DNA from: Vitis vinifera
Lineage: Eukaryota; Streptophyta; Magnoliopsida; Vitales; Vitaceae
Length of the DNA stretch: 64,000 nucleotides
Assembly (NCBI RefSeq): GCF_030704535.1
Contig: NC_081812.1
Location: 21,613,501 to 21,677,500 of the forward strand
Direction: 5' to 3'
Below, one piece after another: positions 11,823 to 24,587 of this stretch. The position numbers were made by a program, and so were the translations under genes. Position 1 is the first letter of the stretch. Each line of letters begins with the position of its first letter. The notes beneath the pieces were generated by a model. The model saw nothing but the letters and a program-made list of their open reading frames with translations, searched no databases and was not told where the DNA came from.

Positions 11823-12051
11823 CTCGTAACCTTCATTATTATTCGACCCCCTTTACTCTAATTGTAATTTGTGATAATAAATATCACAATTTGATCATTT
11901 ATAATAAATATTTAAGTTAATTTTATTAAATGATTTTAATAACAAAAATAAGAATTATGTAATAAATTTTAAGTTAACAAATTAAGTATAATTTAATTTA
12001 AAGTCAATTTAAATTATTAAGGAATAAGTATTAAGTTTTATCAAACACTCC

Positions 12052-13249
12052 ATTACTAATGATAAATGATAATTTTTAGAATTTTGGTTCCCAAAAAAAG
12101 ATTAAGGAAATAAAAAAAATGTTAAATTTTTTTTTCTCATATTTGGGTTCAATATAGAAAATAGGAAATAAAATCAAATATAATTCAAATCATATAAAAT
12201 TTATACATTTTTAAAAATAGAGAGAAAAAGCAAGTATAATGAGTTTAAAGTAACATATAAAATAATTTGTTGATTTTAAATTTACTTTTTATTTTTTTAC
12301 TTTTTCTTTATTTATTTTTTTCAACTAAATATAGTCAAAATTATTACAAGAAGTAATGAATTGATTTTTATTTTGTATTTATGATATGTCGATAAAATTA
12401 CTTTTATTCTCGAAAGGAAAATTTCTAGATATATTTGACTTTCCTTTTAGTAAGAATAGATGCGATCCAACCGATTGGGATGGGCCTTTGCTTCAGGCCG
12501 GTTTAGACCCAAAGCTGAAACAGCAAGGCCTCAGCCCACCAAGAGAGAAAGCCCAGCCCATTTTTGTTAGAAACCATGAGGCTCGTCCATTACATACCCT
12601 ATAAAATTCTATCCATTTAGGTTGCTATAATATAGCCACGTGTACAATTTGTTCCAATGGTATTTTTATTATTTTCTATGTATAGGCATATTTATAAATG
12701 AATTTAACCATTTTCATCTGATCGAGACTCGACCTACCTCCAATCCTCCATTTCTCGATCAATCCATTCTTGTCAATGCGTGATTGAGTACACGTCGGGC
12801 CTGCTACATTATTGCAAGCTCCATTATTAAGTCATTTTTGCCCTGTAGTGCTCTTAATGTAAGGCAAACCAGACCATTAAACAATACCAATACAATAATT
12901 TAGAAATTGTTTCCATTATTTTTATTTTTATAAAATTTATTAAAAATTGGTATTTCGATAATTGGATAAGGACACTTTTTTTCACGTTTGATTTCATTGT
13001 AAAATTTTAAGAAACATCACCAAGGGCTTTCTCATTTTCATTAAATACCATATTCACATCGAAATATATTTCTACACCTATAATTTTTTCATTGTATTTT
13101 CCTTTTATTCAAATAAATATAATAAATTTAAAATATATTTAATAATAATTTTAGAAAACGTTTTTAATATTTTTAACATTTGAAATATACAAATTTTCAA
13201 GTATTAGAAAGCTAAAAATACTTCCAGTAATCGCTACCAAATGGACTCC
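12052..13249. other. Intergenic, degraded repeat DNA
   Basis: About 12085-12345 resembles a worn member of the GGTTCC-type MITE family seen intact at 62521-62820 (TTTTGGTTCCCAAAAA at one end, CAACTAAATATAGTC at the other). A GGCC-rich patch with several TGGGCC/GGGCCT motifs lies at 12478-12560. There is no gene. Confidence 0.3.
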
Positions 13250-13920
13250 TAAAAAGTGTTTTTACCTTAGAAGTATTTTTGAAAAAAAAAAAAATAGATG
13301 TTCGATAAAATTTAAGAAACACTTTAAAAATCTAAAAAATAATTTGTAGTGTTAGAAAATCATTTGTAATGTTTTCTGCATAAATATTTCACCTGTAAAT
13401 ATTTTAAAAACAACTTTAGATAAAATATTTTAACAACAAATATTTTGAATAGAAACATTATGCATTTTTAAAATATGTTTGATAGTATTTCTACTCAAAG
13501 TGTTTATAGTAGAAATATTTAAAAAAAATAAGTTTTAATAGAATCATTTGTTATCGTATGTTTGATAGTGATTTTAAGAAATGCATTTAAAAAATAAAAA
13601 AATTTAAATATTAAAATTCTTATAAACGATTTTTAAAATTACTATCAAACAGACATTTAAACGTTTATTAAAAAAATATCATAAAAGTGCGTTTGACAGT
13701 ATTTATACTCAAATATTTTTAATAAAAACATTTATTTAGAAGTTTTTTTAGAGAAATCACTTATCAAGTGTTTCTCCAAACAACACTACAAGTGATTTTT
13801 CAACATTTCAAATATTTTTTCAAAATTTTAAAAATGTTTTTAAAATTTTCTCCAACATCTATTATTTTTTTTAAATTATGTTTTAAAATCACTATTAAAC
13901 ACATTTTAAGTGATTTGTCA
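13250..13920. mobile_element. Foldback element with long inverted arms
   Basis: The arm around 13278-13400 (ATAGATGTTCGATAAAATTT, later AATTTGTAGTGTTAGAAAATC) reappears inverted at about 13770-13872 (on the other strand ATAGATGTTGGAGAAAATTT, later CACTTGTAGTGTTG). Further inward the arms share GTTTGATAGTATTTCTACTC and its inverted relative near 13690-13720. Outer edges are approximate. It has no coding capacity and is AT-rich. I interpret it as a long-TIR MITE or foldback element. Confidence 0.5.
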
Positions 13921-14579
13921 ATATTATAAATATATTTTCAAAAATTTAAAAGTGTTTTTAAAATTTTATAAAAAGATATTTTTTAAATTAAAAACGTTTG
14001 TCCCTCAAATAAACTCTTATATTTTAATTAAAAATGGAAATATTATTATTGTGAATAATATAAGGATTTTCATTATTAACTTTTGGTACTTTTACCTCCA
14101 TCGTTAAAAGTTAAATCATTAATTTTCCACCAAATTGAAAACAAAAAAAAAAATGAAAGAAAAAATGGCAAATGTGGACCATCAATGCCCAGAACCTACA
14201 TCCGCCCACTAAACAATGGGTAGATGAGAAAAAGGTAAAGGGTGACCACTGGAACTAGAATTCCCATTTTCGCCATGAAATTTCTACGAAAATAATGGGA
14301 AATCTTTGTATTCTATCTAATCCAGTGTGCTTTTTTTCTTTTCTTTTTCTTTTTTTTTTCATTCAATTTTCACAGAGAAAAAGTATCAGAGTCAGCGAGT
14401 TTGAAACTACATCTACACGCGGAAGTAAACGTCAACGAACCTTAAGATTAAGAAATTGAATTTTCAAACGGAGCGTGGGCGAAGAACATAAATTGTATTA
14501 AAGACGACACAGAAGTGAAAAGTATATTTTAAAAGAACAGAAAACAAAAAAGAAAAGAAAAGAAAAGAAAATTTGTAGA

Positions 14580-15994
14580 TCGTGGGAAAAAGGACAAGGG
14601 CATCAACGGATGCGAACGGTACAAACAAGGGAACTTTTCTTCAATTTCCATATCCGGGTAAATACGCGTGAATTTCGGAGCTCGCGGCACGAGTTGTTTT
14701 TTGTGTTCGTTTTTGTTTTTTCTCCCTTAATTTTCGAGGGAAGATCGGGATTTGTAGTTGGAGTTGATTGTTTATGGGGACACTGTGCTTGGAAATCTCA
14801 ACTGGTATGGTTCTTTGTTATGTAGGGTGTGTTTTTCTTTGTTCTCTTGATTGGAAGTGCTATATTGGTTGGGAGTTGGGAATGGGTTTTGCTTTGTTTA
14901 AGGGCTATTGTCTCACATTTTGATTGTGGTGGTAGCGGCAGGTTTTGTAAAATCCGGTTATGGGTTTGATTGGAAATGGTAAATTGGATCGAAATTTGAA
15001 ATGGGATTTGGTTTTTCTTGTTTGGTTGCGTCAGATTTTGTTTGTTCTGATGATTTATCTCAGTGGGAAAGGTGGTTTTTAGCAAAACCCAGTTTGAAAT
15101 TTGATTGAAAAAGGTTACCTGGTGGGAAACTTCAACTGGGGTTTATTCTGTTTCATTGCTCCTCCCTTATATTTTGAATGTTCTATGGTTTATTTCAATG
15201 GGAAAGGAAAGGTATCTATTTTGAGGGGGAAAGGGCTCAAAACTCAGATTTTAATTTGATTCGAAATTCGAAATTCGAAATTGTAAATTGTCTGAGAATT
15301 TGATTTATCTTGTTTTATGCTTTGATTGACATCATGATTTCTAGTTGCCAAAAGTGGAATTTCCGAATTTCAATTCAGTAAATCTGCCTTTTGTGCTTCT
15401 TTGTTGATATGTTGTAAAAATGATGAAAATTGTTGTTTGTTGGTTTCTTGGATTAGGGCACAACAAATTATAGAACTATCATATCATATCTTCCGCACTG
15501 TTTGTCTCACTCCTCTCTCTGCCTTTTCATTGTTATTATTGGTGGGAGGGGGTGACTGGCTGAAATTGGGAAAAAGAAAAAAACAGTTGCCCTCTGCCAA
15601 AAGGAATTGGGCAAGCCTAAGCTATAATTGCATTAACAACTTGTGAATTCTGATCAAGAATGCTATAGTTTTAGAATAAGAAGACTCTTTTGTATTCTCC
15701 GAAACTTTGCATTTCCTTTTTGTGCTTCATGGATGATTGATGAAAGAATCTAGGCTGCACCTTGGTAGTTTTGCAAATCTGATCCTCTTTCTGTAGACAA
15801 CAAAACGGACTGCAGGTTGTTTCAACCCCTCTAACCCCTAGAAAGGCCAGTCTTTGAAAGTGTTGAAGAGCTTAAAAATAAATAGCCTATGCATCAACCA
15901 AAGTTTCATTATGAGAATCTGCATTTTGTATGCATGTTTGCTGGAGTTTAAATAATGTTTTTTTTTTAATTCTTACTGTTCGTTTTGTTTACAG
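14580..15994 (+). other. Probable 5' leader and leader intron of the SINAT gene
   Basis: A GT at 14805 (CAACTG/GTATGG) and a strong acceptor TTTGTTTACAG ending at 15994 would define a 1.19-kb intron in the 5' UTR. T-rich intron-like sequence fills it. The leader exon would run from somewhere near 14.4-14.6 kb to 14804. The acceptor is convincing; the donor and transcription start are inferred only. Confidence 0.4.
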
Positions 15995-16001
15995 ACTAAG
16001 G

Positions 16002-16083
16002 ATGCTAATCGACTATGGAGAATGATTCAAACTGGGGAATGATTACTGCTGTGAATCTTAGTCACTGCTACCAATATTATTGA
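16002..16083 (+). promoter_or_regulatory. Two overlapping upstream ORFs in the SINAT 5' UTR
   Basis: uORF1 (16002-16025) encodes MLIDYGE. uORF2 (16015-16083) encodes 22 residues beginning MENDSNWGMITAVNLSHCYQ and stops 15 nt before the main ATG at 16099. Both lie in the leader exon right after the acceptor at 15994, so a spliced mRNA would carry them. Such uORFs usually reduce translation of the main frame. Whether the peptide is conserved is unknown to me. Confidence 0.5.
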
Positions 16084-16098
16084 GTTATAAGCTTATCA

Positions 16099-18201
16099 AT
16101 GGCTCCTGGAGGCAGCACTTACAAAGAAGTTCTTGAGTCTCACTCCACAGTGACTGACTATGACATAGCAATGACAAAAGCAGACACTAATCTTACACCT
16201 GCAAAAACTACTGCTGGCTTGAGTGGAAAAAAGGGAATCTCTTCACCCAATGGTGTCCATGAGCTACTTGAATGTCCTGTATGCACAAGTTTAATGTACC
16301 CTCCGATCTACCAGGTTTGTTGTCAGTTATCATATTTTCTATCTTTTCTATTTTTTTGTTCCTTTTTTTATTAATTGCTTAATGTTGAGTTAGATATTTC
16401 AAGTTAAGAATTATCAAATTTTGTTGTGGTCAATATGCTTGTAATCTTGATTCACAAAATTAATATGCTAGAGTGGGTGTTTTGGGGTATAAACATATGT
16501 AATCGGTGAATTGCAAGTTCTGTGTTAAGGGTCTGGAGGGAAGGAACAGAAGTTTGCTTGGGGTTTGTTATGTATCATGGCAAAGAAAGGAGAGTGGGGG
16601 TTATGAACCAAAATGTTGCTTGAAGAAGGATAGTCTATGGGAATTTGACTGTGATAGTGAAGTGGGTCTCATAAAGCATGAGAAATTTACAGGTAAAGTT
16701 TTAGAAGGCATATTCTGTTAAAGACATAAGTTTTGCTATGGCATGAATTCATCTATGAGTGTCATTTTGGACTTCATAAAATAGTGATGGACAATGAAGC
16801 ATTGCTTATCTTTGTATCAGTACCTTTTGAATAGTTGATCAGGTTTAAAGTTTGTTTAACATTTCAAATCTAGAATACAAGTGTTTCCACTTATTTATTT
16901 TTGTCTTTGTGGCTAATTGTGAAACTATTCTATTTTATCATATTTATTTGGTATCTTAAAGTCTATCTTTTTTTTTTTATCTGATTTTGGTTCTCTAAAT
17001 ATATTTTAGTGTCCAAGTGGCCACACCTTATGTTCAAACTGCAAGAGTAGAGTGCACAACTGTTGCCCAACTTGCCGCCATGAGCTTGGAGATATAAGGT
17101 GTTTGGCTTTGGAGAAAGTTGCAGAGTCATTAGAACTTCCCTGCAGATACCAAAGTCTAGGTTGTCATGATATCTTTCCATACTACAGCAAGCTCAAGCA
17201 CGAGCAACAGTGTCGATTCCATCCATACAACTGCCCATATGCTGGGTTTGAGTGCTCTGTCACTGGGGACATCCCAACCCTTGTTGAGCATCTCAAGGGT
17301 GATCACAAGGTTGACATGCACGATGGGTGTACCTTCAACCATCGATATGTCAAATCAAATCCTCAGGAAGTTGAAAATGCCACATGGATGCTAACTGTAA
17401 GTTATTTTATCCTGTTATATACATATGAACTTCTGTTGTTTGATCATTTTCAATGTGCTGGAAATGCATACTAAGTCATTCTATATTATCTCATATTGTC
17501 TAAAAGGAGCCTATGTTTCTTTGGTAACTTGAGTCATGATAAAATCAATTTTATCATCTCTAGAAACAATTGCTTCAATGTTTTATCTTGTTAAGGTTTT
17601 CTTTTTGTTCGGGTTGTTGGTGTTGGTGACGATGAAGAGCCAAACCTCATTTACATGAAGACTGTTCTGTTCAAATGTAATCTCCTCATTGAATTCATTT
17701 TGTTTCATAACCAAGTTGCAGCAATAAGCTTTATTGACAAGAACCCATTCTTCTGTGGATTTGGGTCTACATGCAAACCATACTAAATGAAAAGTTTTAC
17801 AAACTTTTGGTATAAAATTTCCAGACTGCATTCTCAACCCCATTTATCCCATGCAGGTGTTCAACTGTTTTGGGAAGCAATTCTGCTTGCATTTTGAGGC
17901 TTTCCAGCTTGGAACAGCACCAGTCTACATGGCCTTTCTGCGATTCATGGGTGATGACAATGAAGCAAAGAAGTTCAGCTACAGTTTGGAAGTCGGTGGC
18001 AACAGCCGCAAGCTAATATGGCAGGGAGTTCCAAGAAGTATCAGGGACAGTCATAGGAAAGTTCGCGACAGTCAGGATGGACTCATCATTCAAAGGAACT
18101 TGGCTCTCTACTTCTCTGGAGGTGATCGGCAAGAGCTGAAGCTGAGGGTCACCGGCCGAATTTGGAAAGAAAGTGAATTATGGAAAGACAATGGATGTTA
18201 G
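16099..18201 (+). CDS. SINAT2: SINA-type RING E3 ubiquitin ligase (SINAT2-like)
   Basis: E3 ligase of the SEVEN IN ABSENTIA family, which ubiquitinates regulators of hormone, light and autophagy signalling in plants. Exons are 16099-16314, 17010-17396 and 17857-18201; all junctions are phase 0, giving 315 residues against about 310-325 for Arabidopsis SINATs. The C3HC4 RING has ligands C59, C62, C73, H77, C80, C83, C91 and C94; the first intron splits the RING just before C73. A SIAH-type zinc finger follows (CRYQSLGCHDIFPYYSKLKH ... HLKGDHKVDMHDGC), then the C-terminal TRAF-like substrate-binding and dimerisation domain (VFNCFGKQFCLHFEAFQLG to LRVTGRIWKE). The N-terminus MAPGGS is typical of the SINAT2 branch. 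Overlapping uORFs precede the start codon. The frame is intact and the gene looks functional; which Arabidopsis paralogue is closest is from memory. Confidence 0.95.
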
Positions 18202-18419
18202 GGTGAATGTACATTATCCAAAAGGTTCTAAGACCCCACTGGGGGCTGCTTCAATATGGCAAATGAATGAAGTTTGATACATTGTTATTGGGGTTGGTTT
18301 CTTCTTTTTGTGTTGAAGTTGTAATTCTGATGGGGGTTTGGAGTCTCTTTACAAACTGAATCAAATGAAACTGAACTTGTAATTTTCACTACTATGGAAA
18401 GATTGTAGTTGAAAGTAAT

Positions 18420-20590
18420 CTTGAAAAATGAAAGTTCACATTTTGCATTATGTTGGAGAAGATTCATGCAATGGAATGCTCATGTCATTGATTTGGTTTT
18501 TGGTTTTTGGTCATGTGGATTTTGTGTTTGGCTTTAATTGGAATTTAAAAGCTAAAGCCAAGGGAAAAAAAAAAACCAAAATTTGGAAGAGTGATATTGG
18601 TGAGTATAAAATGACTTCTAAGAGGTGTTGATTTTGTACTAAAATTTATAGGAATGAAATTAATATTATATTAAAATAATAGAATAATTAAATAGGTTAT
18701 TTTATGAGGTGAAATCGCCAATTTCTCGGCGTTGTAGGCTTGGGAGCCCAAAAAAAAAAAGCCAAATTGTAAAATGTTTATTCGTGTTTTTTTAATTATT
18801 TTTTATTTTTTATTATCATTTTATTTTTAATTATTTTTCACTTTATCTCACTAATCCTATTTTAAAAAATTACTATTACATCACTTTATTTATTTTTATA
18901 TATTTATCCTTTTAATTTTAAATATTTTTATTTTAAAATATTTAAAATATACATTTATTCAAAAATGGCTAAAATATAAAAAAATTAATAAATTTCTAAT
19001 ATTTTATAAAGTAAAAATAATTTGATAAGATAAATTATTACTATAATTGTAAATAATTTTAATTATTTAAATAAATTAATATTAATAACAAAAAACTTTC
19101 ACCATAAATTTGTAATAAAATTTTAGAAATTAAATTTCAAATACAACATTTTATATAAATTGATTTAATTTTTTTATTTAAAATATAATAAAACATGTTT
19201 TAATAAAAATATTTTTTAATTTTAAAATAAATGAATATAAATATATTAAAGGAATTTGAGCTGATTATTATTATTTAAAAAAAAAAGATAAACACTATCG
19301 TTGATCATTATTATGTCAATTACAAAATATTTTTATTTATTTATTTTTTTTTAATTTTAAAAAATATTTTTATAAATTTTAAATAATTTTCCTTCCACCA
19401 ATATTTTTATCTAAATATCAAAAAATAAATTATTAACCAAAATTAATAAGTCACGAACTTTCCATGACAATGTAAGTTTTTAGATTAAATATATGGATGA
19501 TGGAAAAATTTTATATACTCCGAGAAAAAGAAACCATTGGATCTCTTTAGCAATATTTTTTTTATTAAATTTTTTTGAAAAACAATTATTGTTTGGTTTT
19601 AAGAACAAATGCTTGAAAACCAATGTATAAAAAATAGTTTTTTATTCTTTATGAATATGTATAATATCAAAAATTTTAAAATATCTAAAAAAATTAAATT
19701 AAAAATAATTATAAAAAATAATTTATGTCAAATTTATCTTTTAAAATTAAATAATTGTTGTGAAATCAAATCAAATCAAATCTTCACAAATAAAAACCAA
19801 AAGAGAAAAAAAAAATCAAAATTTTAAAAATTTATTTTATCAAATTCATTTTCATGACATTAAAAACTAATTATGAACATCAAAAAATAATTTTTAGTAC
19901 CAAATTGAATATCATGTCTAAATTCACTCTAATATAATTAAGGGTATTGAAAAATGGTTATAATGCAAAGAAAGTGACTAATATAATTAATATGATTAGG
20001 ACAAAAAAAGGATTATTAAAGTACAAATAACATAATATCGATATTACAAATAAAATATAAAATTGGAAATTTCCTTTGATCATATTTCTCGTGGGAATGA
20101 TAATTAGAGTGAGTTCGAAATTATAAAAATAACATGAATAACAAATAGAGATGAATTAAAATGTGAAAATATAAATCAAAATCCATATAAAAATAGATTT
20201 ATTTTTTAGTTTTTTTTATAAAGATTCGTTGTAATTCTCACTGAATGCTATGAAGAGGAATGCAAACAAGCATTTTCAATCTTCCCTGTTTCACACTCTG
20301 TCCTCCATTATGAGGCGAGACAAGAACCTAACAAATCGTATCGTTAAAACCGCACAGAAGTCAAGTGCTTAAAATAATAGAATTGTGCAGAGGACGTGCA
20401 ATGTGGAGGCACGTATAGGAGTATTTTGGGTTCGTTTTAGCGGTTAATCACTCCAAACCGTTTTTCCCGCAATGACGCAACACAATAACTTTCTTCTCCC
20501 TTTCTCTTGTCTCCCCTCTTTTTTTTCCTCCGTTCTATTCATGTTCTTCTTCTGTCCTCTTTTTCGATAATATTTTGGTTTCCCCCTTTC
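18420..20590. other. Intergenic, extremely AT-rich
   Basis: After the SINAT 3' UTR the DNA is almost pure A/T from about 18640 to 20230, with no gene and no repeat whose ends I could define. The last part (20400-20600) is CT-rich and likely promoter or leader of the PTI1-like kinase gene. Confidence 0.4.
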
Positions 20591-20798
20591 CCTTCCGGCC
20601 CATCACAATCATCAAATCTGCGGTATGTGTATTCCCTTCATCTTCTCCATCCAATAATGAGTCTTAATTAATCTTCTTCCCTGATTTCTATTCGTTTTAT
20701 TGTCAGCTTCAATTTGCATGACGATTTGAGATTTTTTTTTTCTAAAGATTTGGTGAGGAATATTGCCGTGGCTGCTGCGCCTGCCTGCGTCGTGAACT

Positions 20799-22771
20799 AT
20801 GTTCTGCTGCGGAGGTGAGGAGGAGGAAAACCATGGCCAGCCTGCTAACCAATATACAGCTCCACCAAGAGGAGGAAATGCCTATGGCGGTAATACATTG
20901 TATCAGATCATATTCCCCATTCCATGTCTCTTTTTACGATTCATGTTGCATTTTTCTTTTTGGGAATGAATCACAGTTTCTCCATAATTTGTTTTTATGC
21001 ATTTCAGGCGGTGGAACGGGAGAGCCCAGGAATTCCAATACTGCCAAAAGCGGAGCTCCCCAGAAGATTCTACCCATCGAGACACCGGCCATGTCATTGG
21101 ACGAGTTGAATAGGTTAACTAGTAACTTTGGATCAAAGGCTTTGATCGGAGAAGGCTCCTACGGCAGGGTTTTCTACGCAAAGTTGAGCAGTGGTGAGGG
21201 CGCAGCCATAAAGAAGCTGGACACCAGCTCCTCCCAAGAGCCAGACTCTGATTTTGCTGCTCAGGTAACATTCTCCCCACACTGATTTTTCTCGAGAAAT
21301 ATTCAAATGTTTTTTCATCAAGGTGTAAAGGCATTAGGAATTTAGTCTCTGACGACACTTTTTTTAATTAGAGATAGTAATGGTATGGATCCAGTTATTC
21401 CATATATTTGGACATTGAAAAGGCATTGTCTTCCAGAAAAAACCATTTGTGCTTAGGACCCCTTTTTCCATGTGATACAGTTATCAATAGTTTCAAGACT
21501 TACGCATGAGAATTTCGTGGGGTTGCTGGGGTATTGTTTGGAGGCCGACAACAAAATCCTAGTATATCAGTTTGCAACAATGGGCTCTCTACATGATATG
21601 CTACATGGTATGACCAACTCCTCTACTACATTCTCGAACAGTTGGGCTTTTCTCTTTTGGAGGATTTGGGTTGACTGTTTTATGGTGCAGGGAGGAAAGG
21701 TGTACAAGGGGCAGAGCCTGGTCCGGTTCTGAGTTGGAACCAGAGAGTTAAAATTGCTTATGGGGCAGCCAAAGGCCTGGAGTATCTGCACGAAAAAGTT
21801 CAGCCTTCAATAGTTCATCGAGATGTTAGATCCAGCAATGTTCTTCTGTTTGATGATTTTCTAGCCAAAATTGCGGATTTCAACCTGTCAAACCAGTCAT
21901 CGGATACAGCAGCCCGATTGCATTCCACTCGGGTCTTGGGAACATTTGGCTATCATGCACCAGAGTAGGCCCCCATTTTTTTTTTTGGTTGTACTTAGCT
22001 TTTTGAATTTCGTTTTCCTTGATTCTTGATTTTTTGGCTTTCTAAACTCCATGTTTTGATCTCTTCAGGTATGCCATGACAGGGCAGATAACACAGAAGA
22101 GTGACGTTTACAGTTTCGGAGTTGTACTTTTAGAGCTTTTGACAGGAAGAAAGCCAGTAGACCATACAATGCCCAAAGGACAACAGAGTCTGGTTACTTG
22201 GGTGAGTTTTTGTTGTTGTTGTGTTTTTTTTTTTCACCATTATTTTGAACTCTGATTCGGATCGGATTGTAAACCACTGCTGCTCAGGCAACTCCAAGAT
22301 TGAGTGAGGATAAAGTGAAGCAATGTGTGGATCCTAAACTCAACAATGACTACCCAGCAAAAGCAATTGCAAAGGTTTTTTCCCTTTCCCTCTTGCCTTC
22401 AGTTTTAAATTATCAAAACCATGTTTGATTTCTTAGAATTAAGGAAAAATATTCTTAGAATTAAGCTATGGTTTTTCTTTCATTCTTTTTTTTTCCCCTA
22501 TTTTTCTTTCCCTTGTATCTTCTATCAAATTTTTCTAAAGTGAAAAGTTGAGTTTGGACTGCAACATGGAAATGAAAACGCAAACATATAAATCTTTTAC
22601 ATTTTTCCTTTATTTGCTTTAATGTTGTGTTTGGCAATGTCTCAGATGGCAGCAGTTGCCGCACTTTGTGTTCAGTATGAAGCAGACTTCAGGCCAAACA
22701 TGACCATTGTCGTGAAGGCTCTTCAGCCACTTCTCAATCCAAAACCAGCAGGCCCTGATTCTAATGCATAG
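20799..22771 (+). CDS. PTI1: PTI1-like protein kinase (receptor-like cytoplasmic kinase VIII)
   Basis: Cytoplasmic Ser/Thr kinase of the Pti1 family, acting in immune, ROS and OXI1/AGC-kinase signalling at the plasma membrane. Seven exons: 20799-20889, 21008-21264, 21481-21607, 21691-21964, 22069-22201, 22288-22374 and 22646-22771 (TAG), joining in frame to 364 residues, the usual family length. The N-terminus [11 protein letters not shown] has a Cys pair suited to S-acylation. The Gly loop GEGSYGRV is at 78-85, catalytic Lys 99 (AAIKKL), HRD 201-203, and DFN replaces DFG at 221-223, as in other Pti1 proteins. [16 protein letters not shown] is the activation segment; its Thr 238 matches the autophosphorylated Thr known in tomato Pti1, as I recall. 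The start is the ATG in GAACTATGTTC, giving the family N-terminus; other nearby ATGs are out of frame. All motifs and splice sites are intact. Confidence 0.95.
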
Positions 22772-24016
22772 CATATATAAAGGCTTAGCCTCCTGTATTT
22801 TATAACCTTTTCCTCATCCTCCATCATCTCATTTTCCTTCCAAGTGTAACATTCACAATTTCTTTTGATAAGTACTTATTTATTTTACTTAGCAGTCTCT
22901 GCAATAAATCTGTTGGTACTTAGTTGTCTTTTTTCAGCTTTCTAACATTTGGTTGAACCATCTGGCGTCGCTCGAATGTGATTTAGGTATAAAATTATGT
23001 CCTAATTTGTGATTGAATGATTTTCTCAATGTAATACCAAAACATACATCGGGTTTGAGACCAATTTTTATTATGCAGTGATTTTCCATGTGCTATGAGA
23101 AAAGCTTTATTTTTCAATATTTTATTTCTATTAAATTTTAAATATTAAGAAGTAAAGAGAAGCTACTTTTAGCATTCAGATTTTAAGAGGTTTTTATTCC
23201 GTTTGGTGGTCGTCCTTCACAAACCTTCTGCCCGACAGTTTCCTCGAGGCAGCCTTATGATCCACCATTGCTTGTGTGCTTGGACATACATTGCAGAACA
23301 GGGCTATAGAAATCAACCTTTCTAAATGCACACGCTTTATTTATTGTGCAAACCAAAAGCCCTCGGTTAATGCCATGACTAAAGTATTCATTTATTTATT
23401 TATTTATTTTAGTTTTTTACTTGTTTTAAGTTGTTTGTTTTTTATTTTTTTCATGATTTTTTATAAATTTTTTATTAAATAGAAAAAACAAAATGTTTAA
23501 ATGGTGTTTTTTTTACTTAATTCTAAATAGAACTTTAATGTTTAATAGTATTAAATATTAAGTTATTTATTTTTATAATATTTTATTTTTATTAAGCATT
23601 AAAAAATTAATAAAAAGTTAAATATTTAACTTTTTTTTTATTCAACAAAAAAGTTTATAATAAATCATAAAAAAAACAAATAACTTAAAGTTTAAAAACA
23701 AATTGCTTTTAACAAAAAACTAAAAGAAAAACATGCTCTTAATTTTTTTTCTAAATAAAAAATATAATATTTTTTTTTTTTTTTACTTTTTAATACTTAA
23801 TAAAAATAAAATATTACAAAAACAAACAAGTTATATGTAATTCTTCTTTTCTTGCTTTTTTACACTCTTTAACTTTACTTTCATTACTAAATACTTTAAG
23901 TTAAAATGAAGTAATATTCACTTTTATTCATTTATATGAAATATATAATAACTTATTACATACTTTTTCATCGACTTTTTATTAGTGGAGAATGATAGAA
24001 TTCATGTGACTAACGG

Positions 24017-24109
24017 AAAATCTAGATAATTTAAATTTAATATTTATATAATAATAAAATAACTGAAAATCTAGATAATTTAAATTTAATATTTATATAA
24101 TAATAAAAT
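24017..24109. repeat. Two-copy tandem duplication, 49-bp period
   Basis: The segment beginning AAAATCTAGATAATTTAAAT at 24017 is repeated from about 24066 with virtually no differences over about 44 bases. The near identity suggests a recent replication-slippage event. Confidence 0.8.
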
Positions 24110-24587
24110 GATATAAAAAGTTTTCATCAAAGCGTTTGAAGAAAAAAGGGTGAGAGAATCTTTGGATTTATTTCATTAACTTCTTTTGAGGTTTTGACTA
24201 AATACATATAATTTTCGTAAGATTAAAATTTTATCACATTTTTCTTATTTTGAGTTAGAGAATAGATTAATGGAAATAAGAAATGAAAAAAACAAATAAG
24301 ATATTTGATGAAATTTTAAATTTATGGGTGTTAAATATATTTAATCGAAATCTCAAAAAAGTGAATGAAATTAATGATATGTTCAATAAATTCAGGTTAA
24401 TGTTATATCTTAAAAATAAGTTCTTAATTTTATCGTGAAATTAATAATTTTAATAAAATAAAATTAAAGAAATACGTAATTAGGAGACCAAAATGAAAAC
24501 TCATCATTCACTTTCATTGTCACGAGCACTGGGATTCCGTAAGTACTGATGCGCAAAAGTAAATGGTTGGAAACGATTACTTGACAA

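Larger units (their letters stand above)
11255..12051. mobile_element. Host MITE, interrupted by a hAT-like MITE
   Basis: The left end AGGGTATTTAGTAAATC and the right end ATCAAACACTCC are inverted versions of each other (the right end reads GGAGTGTTTGATAAAACTT on the other strand). Removing the 365-bp insert at 11458-11822 and one 8-bp duplication leaves about 424 bp. A similar sequence of about 450 bp without the insert lies at 34745-35196. It has no coding capacity. I did not find its own target duplication with confidence. Confidence 0.6.

Noticed and set aside
14610-14825. A 71-codon frame in the SINAT leader
   Set aside because: It crosses the probable leader donor at 14805 and has Phe/Val-rich composition without a domain.
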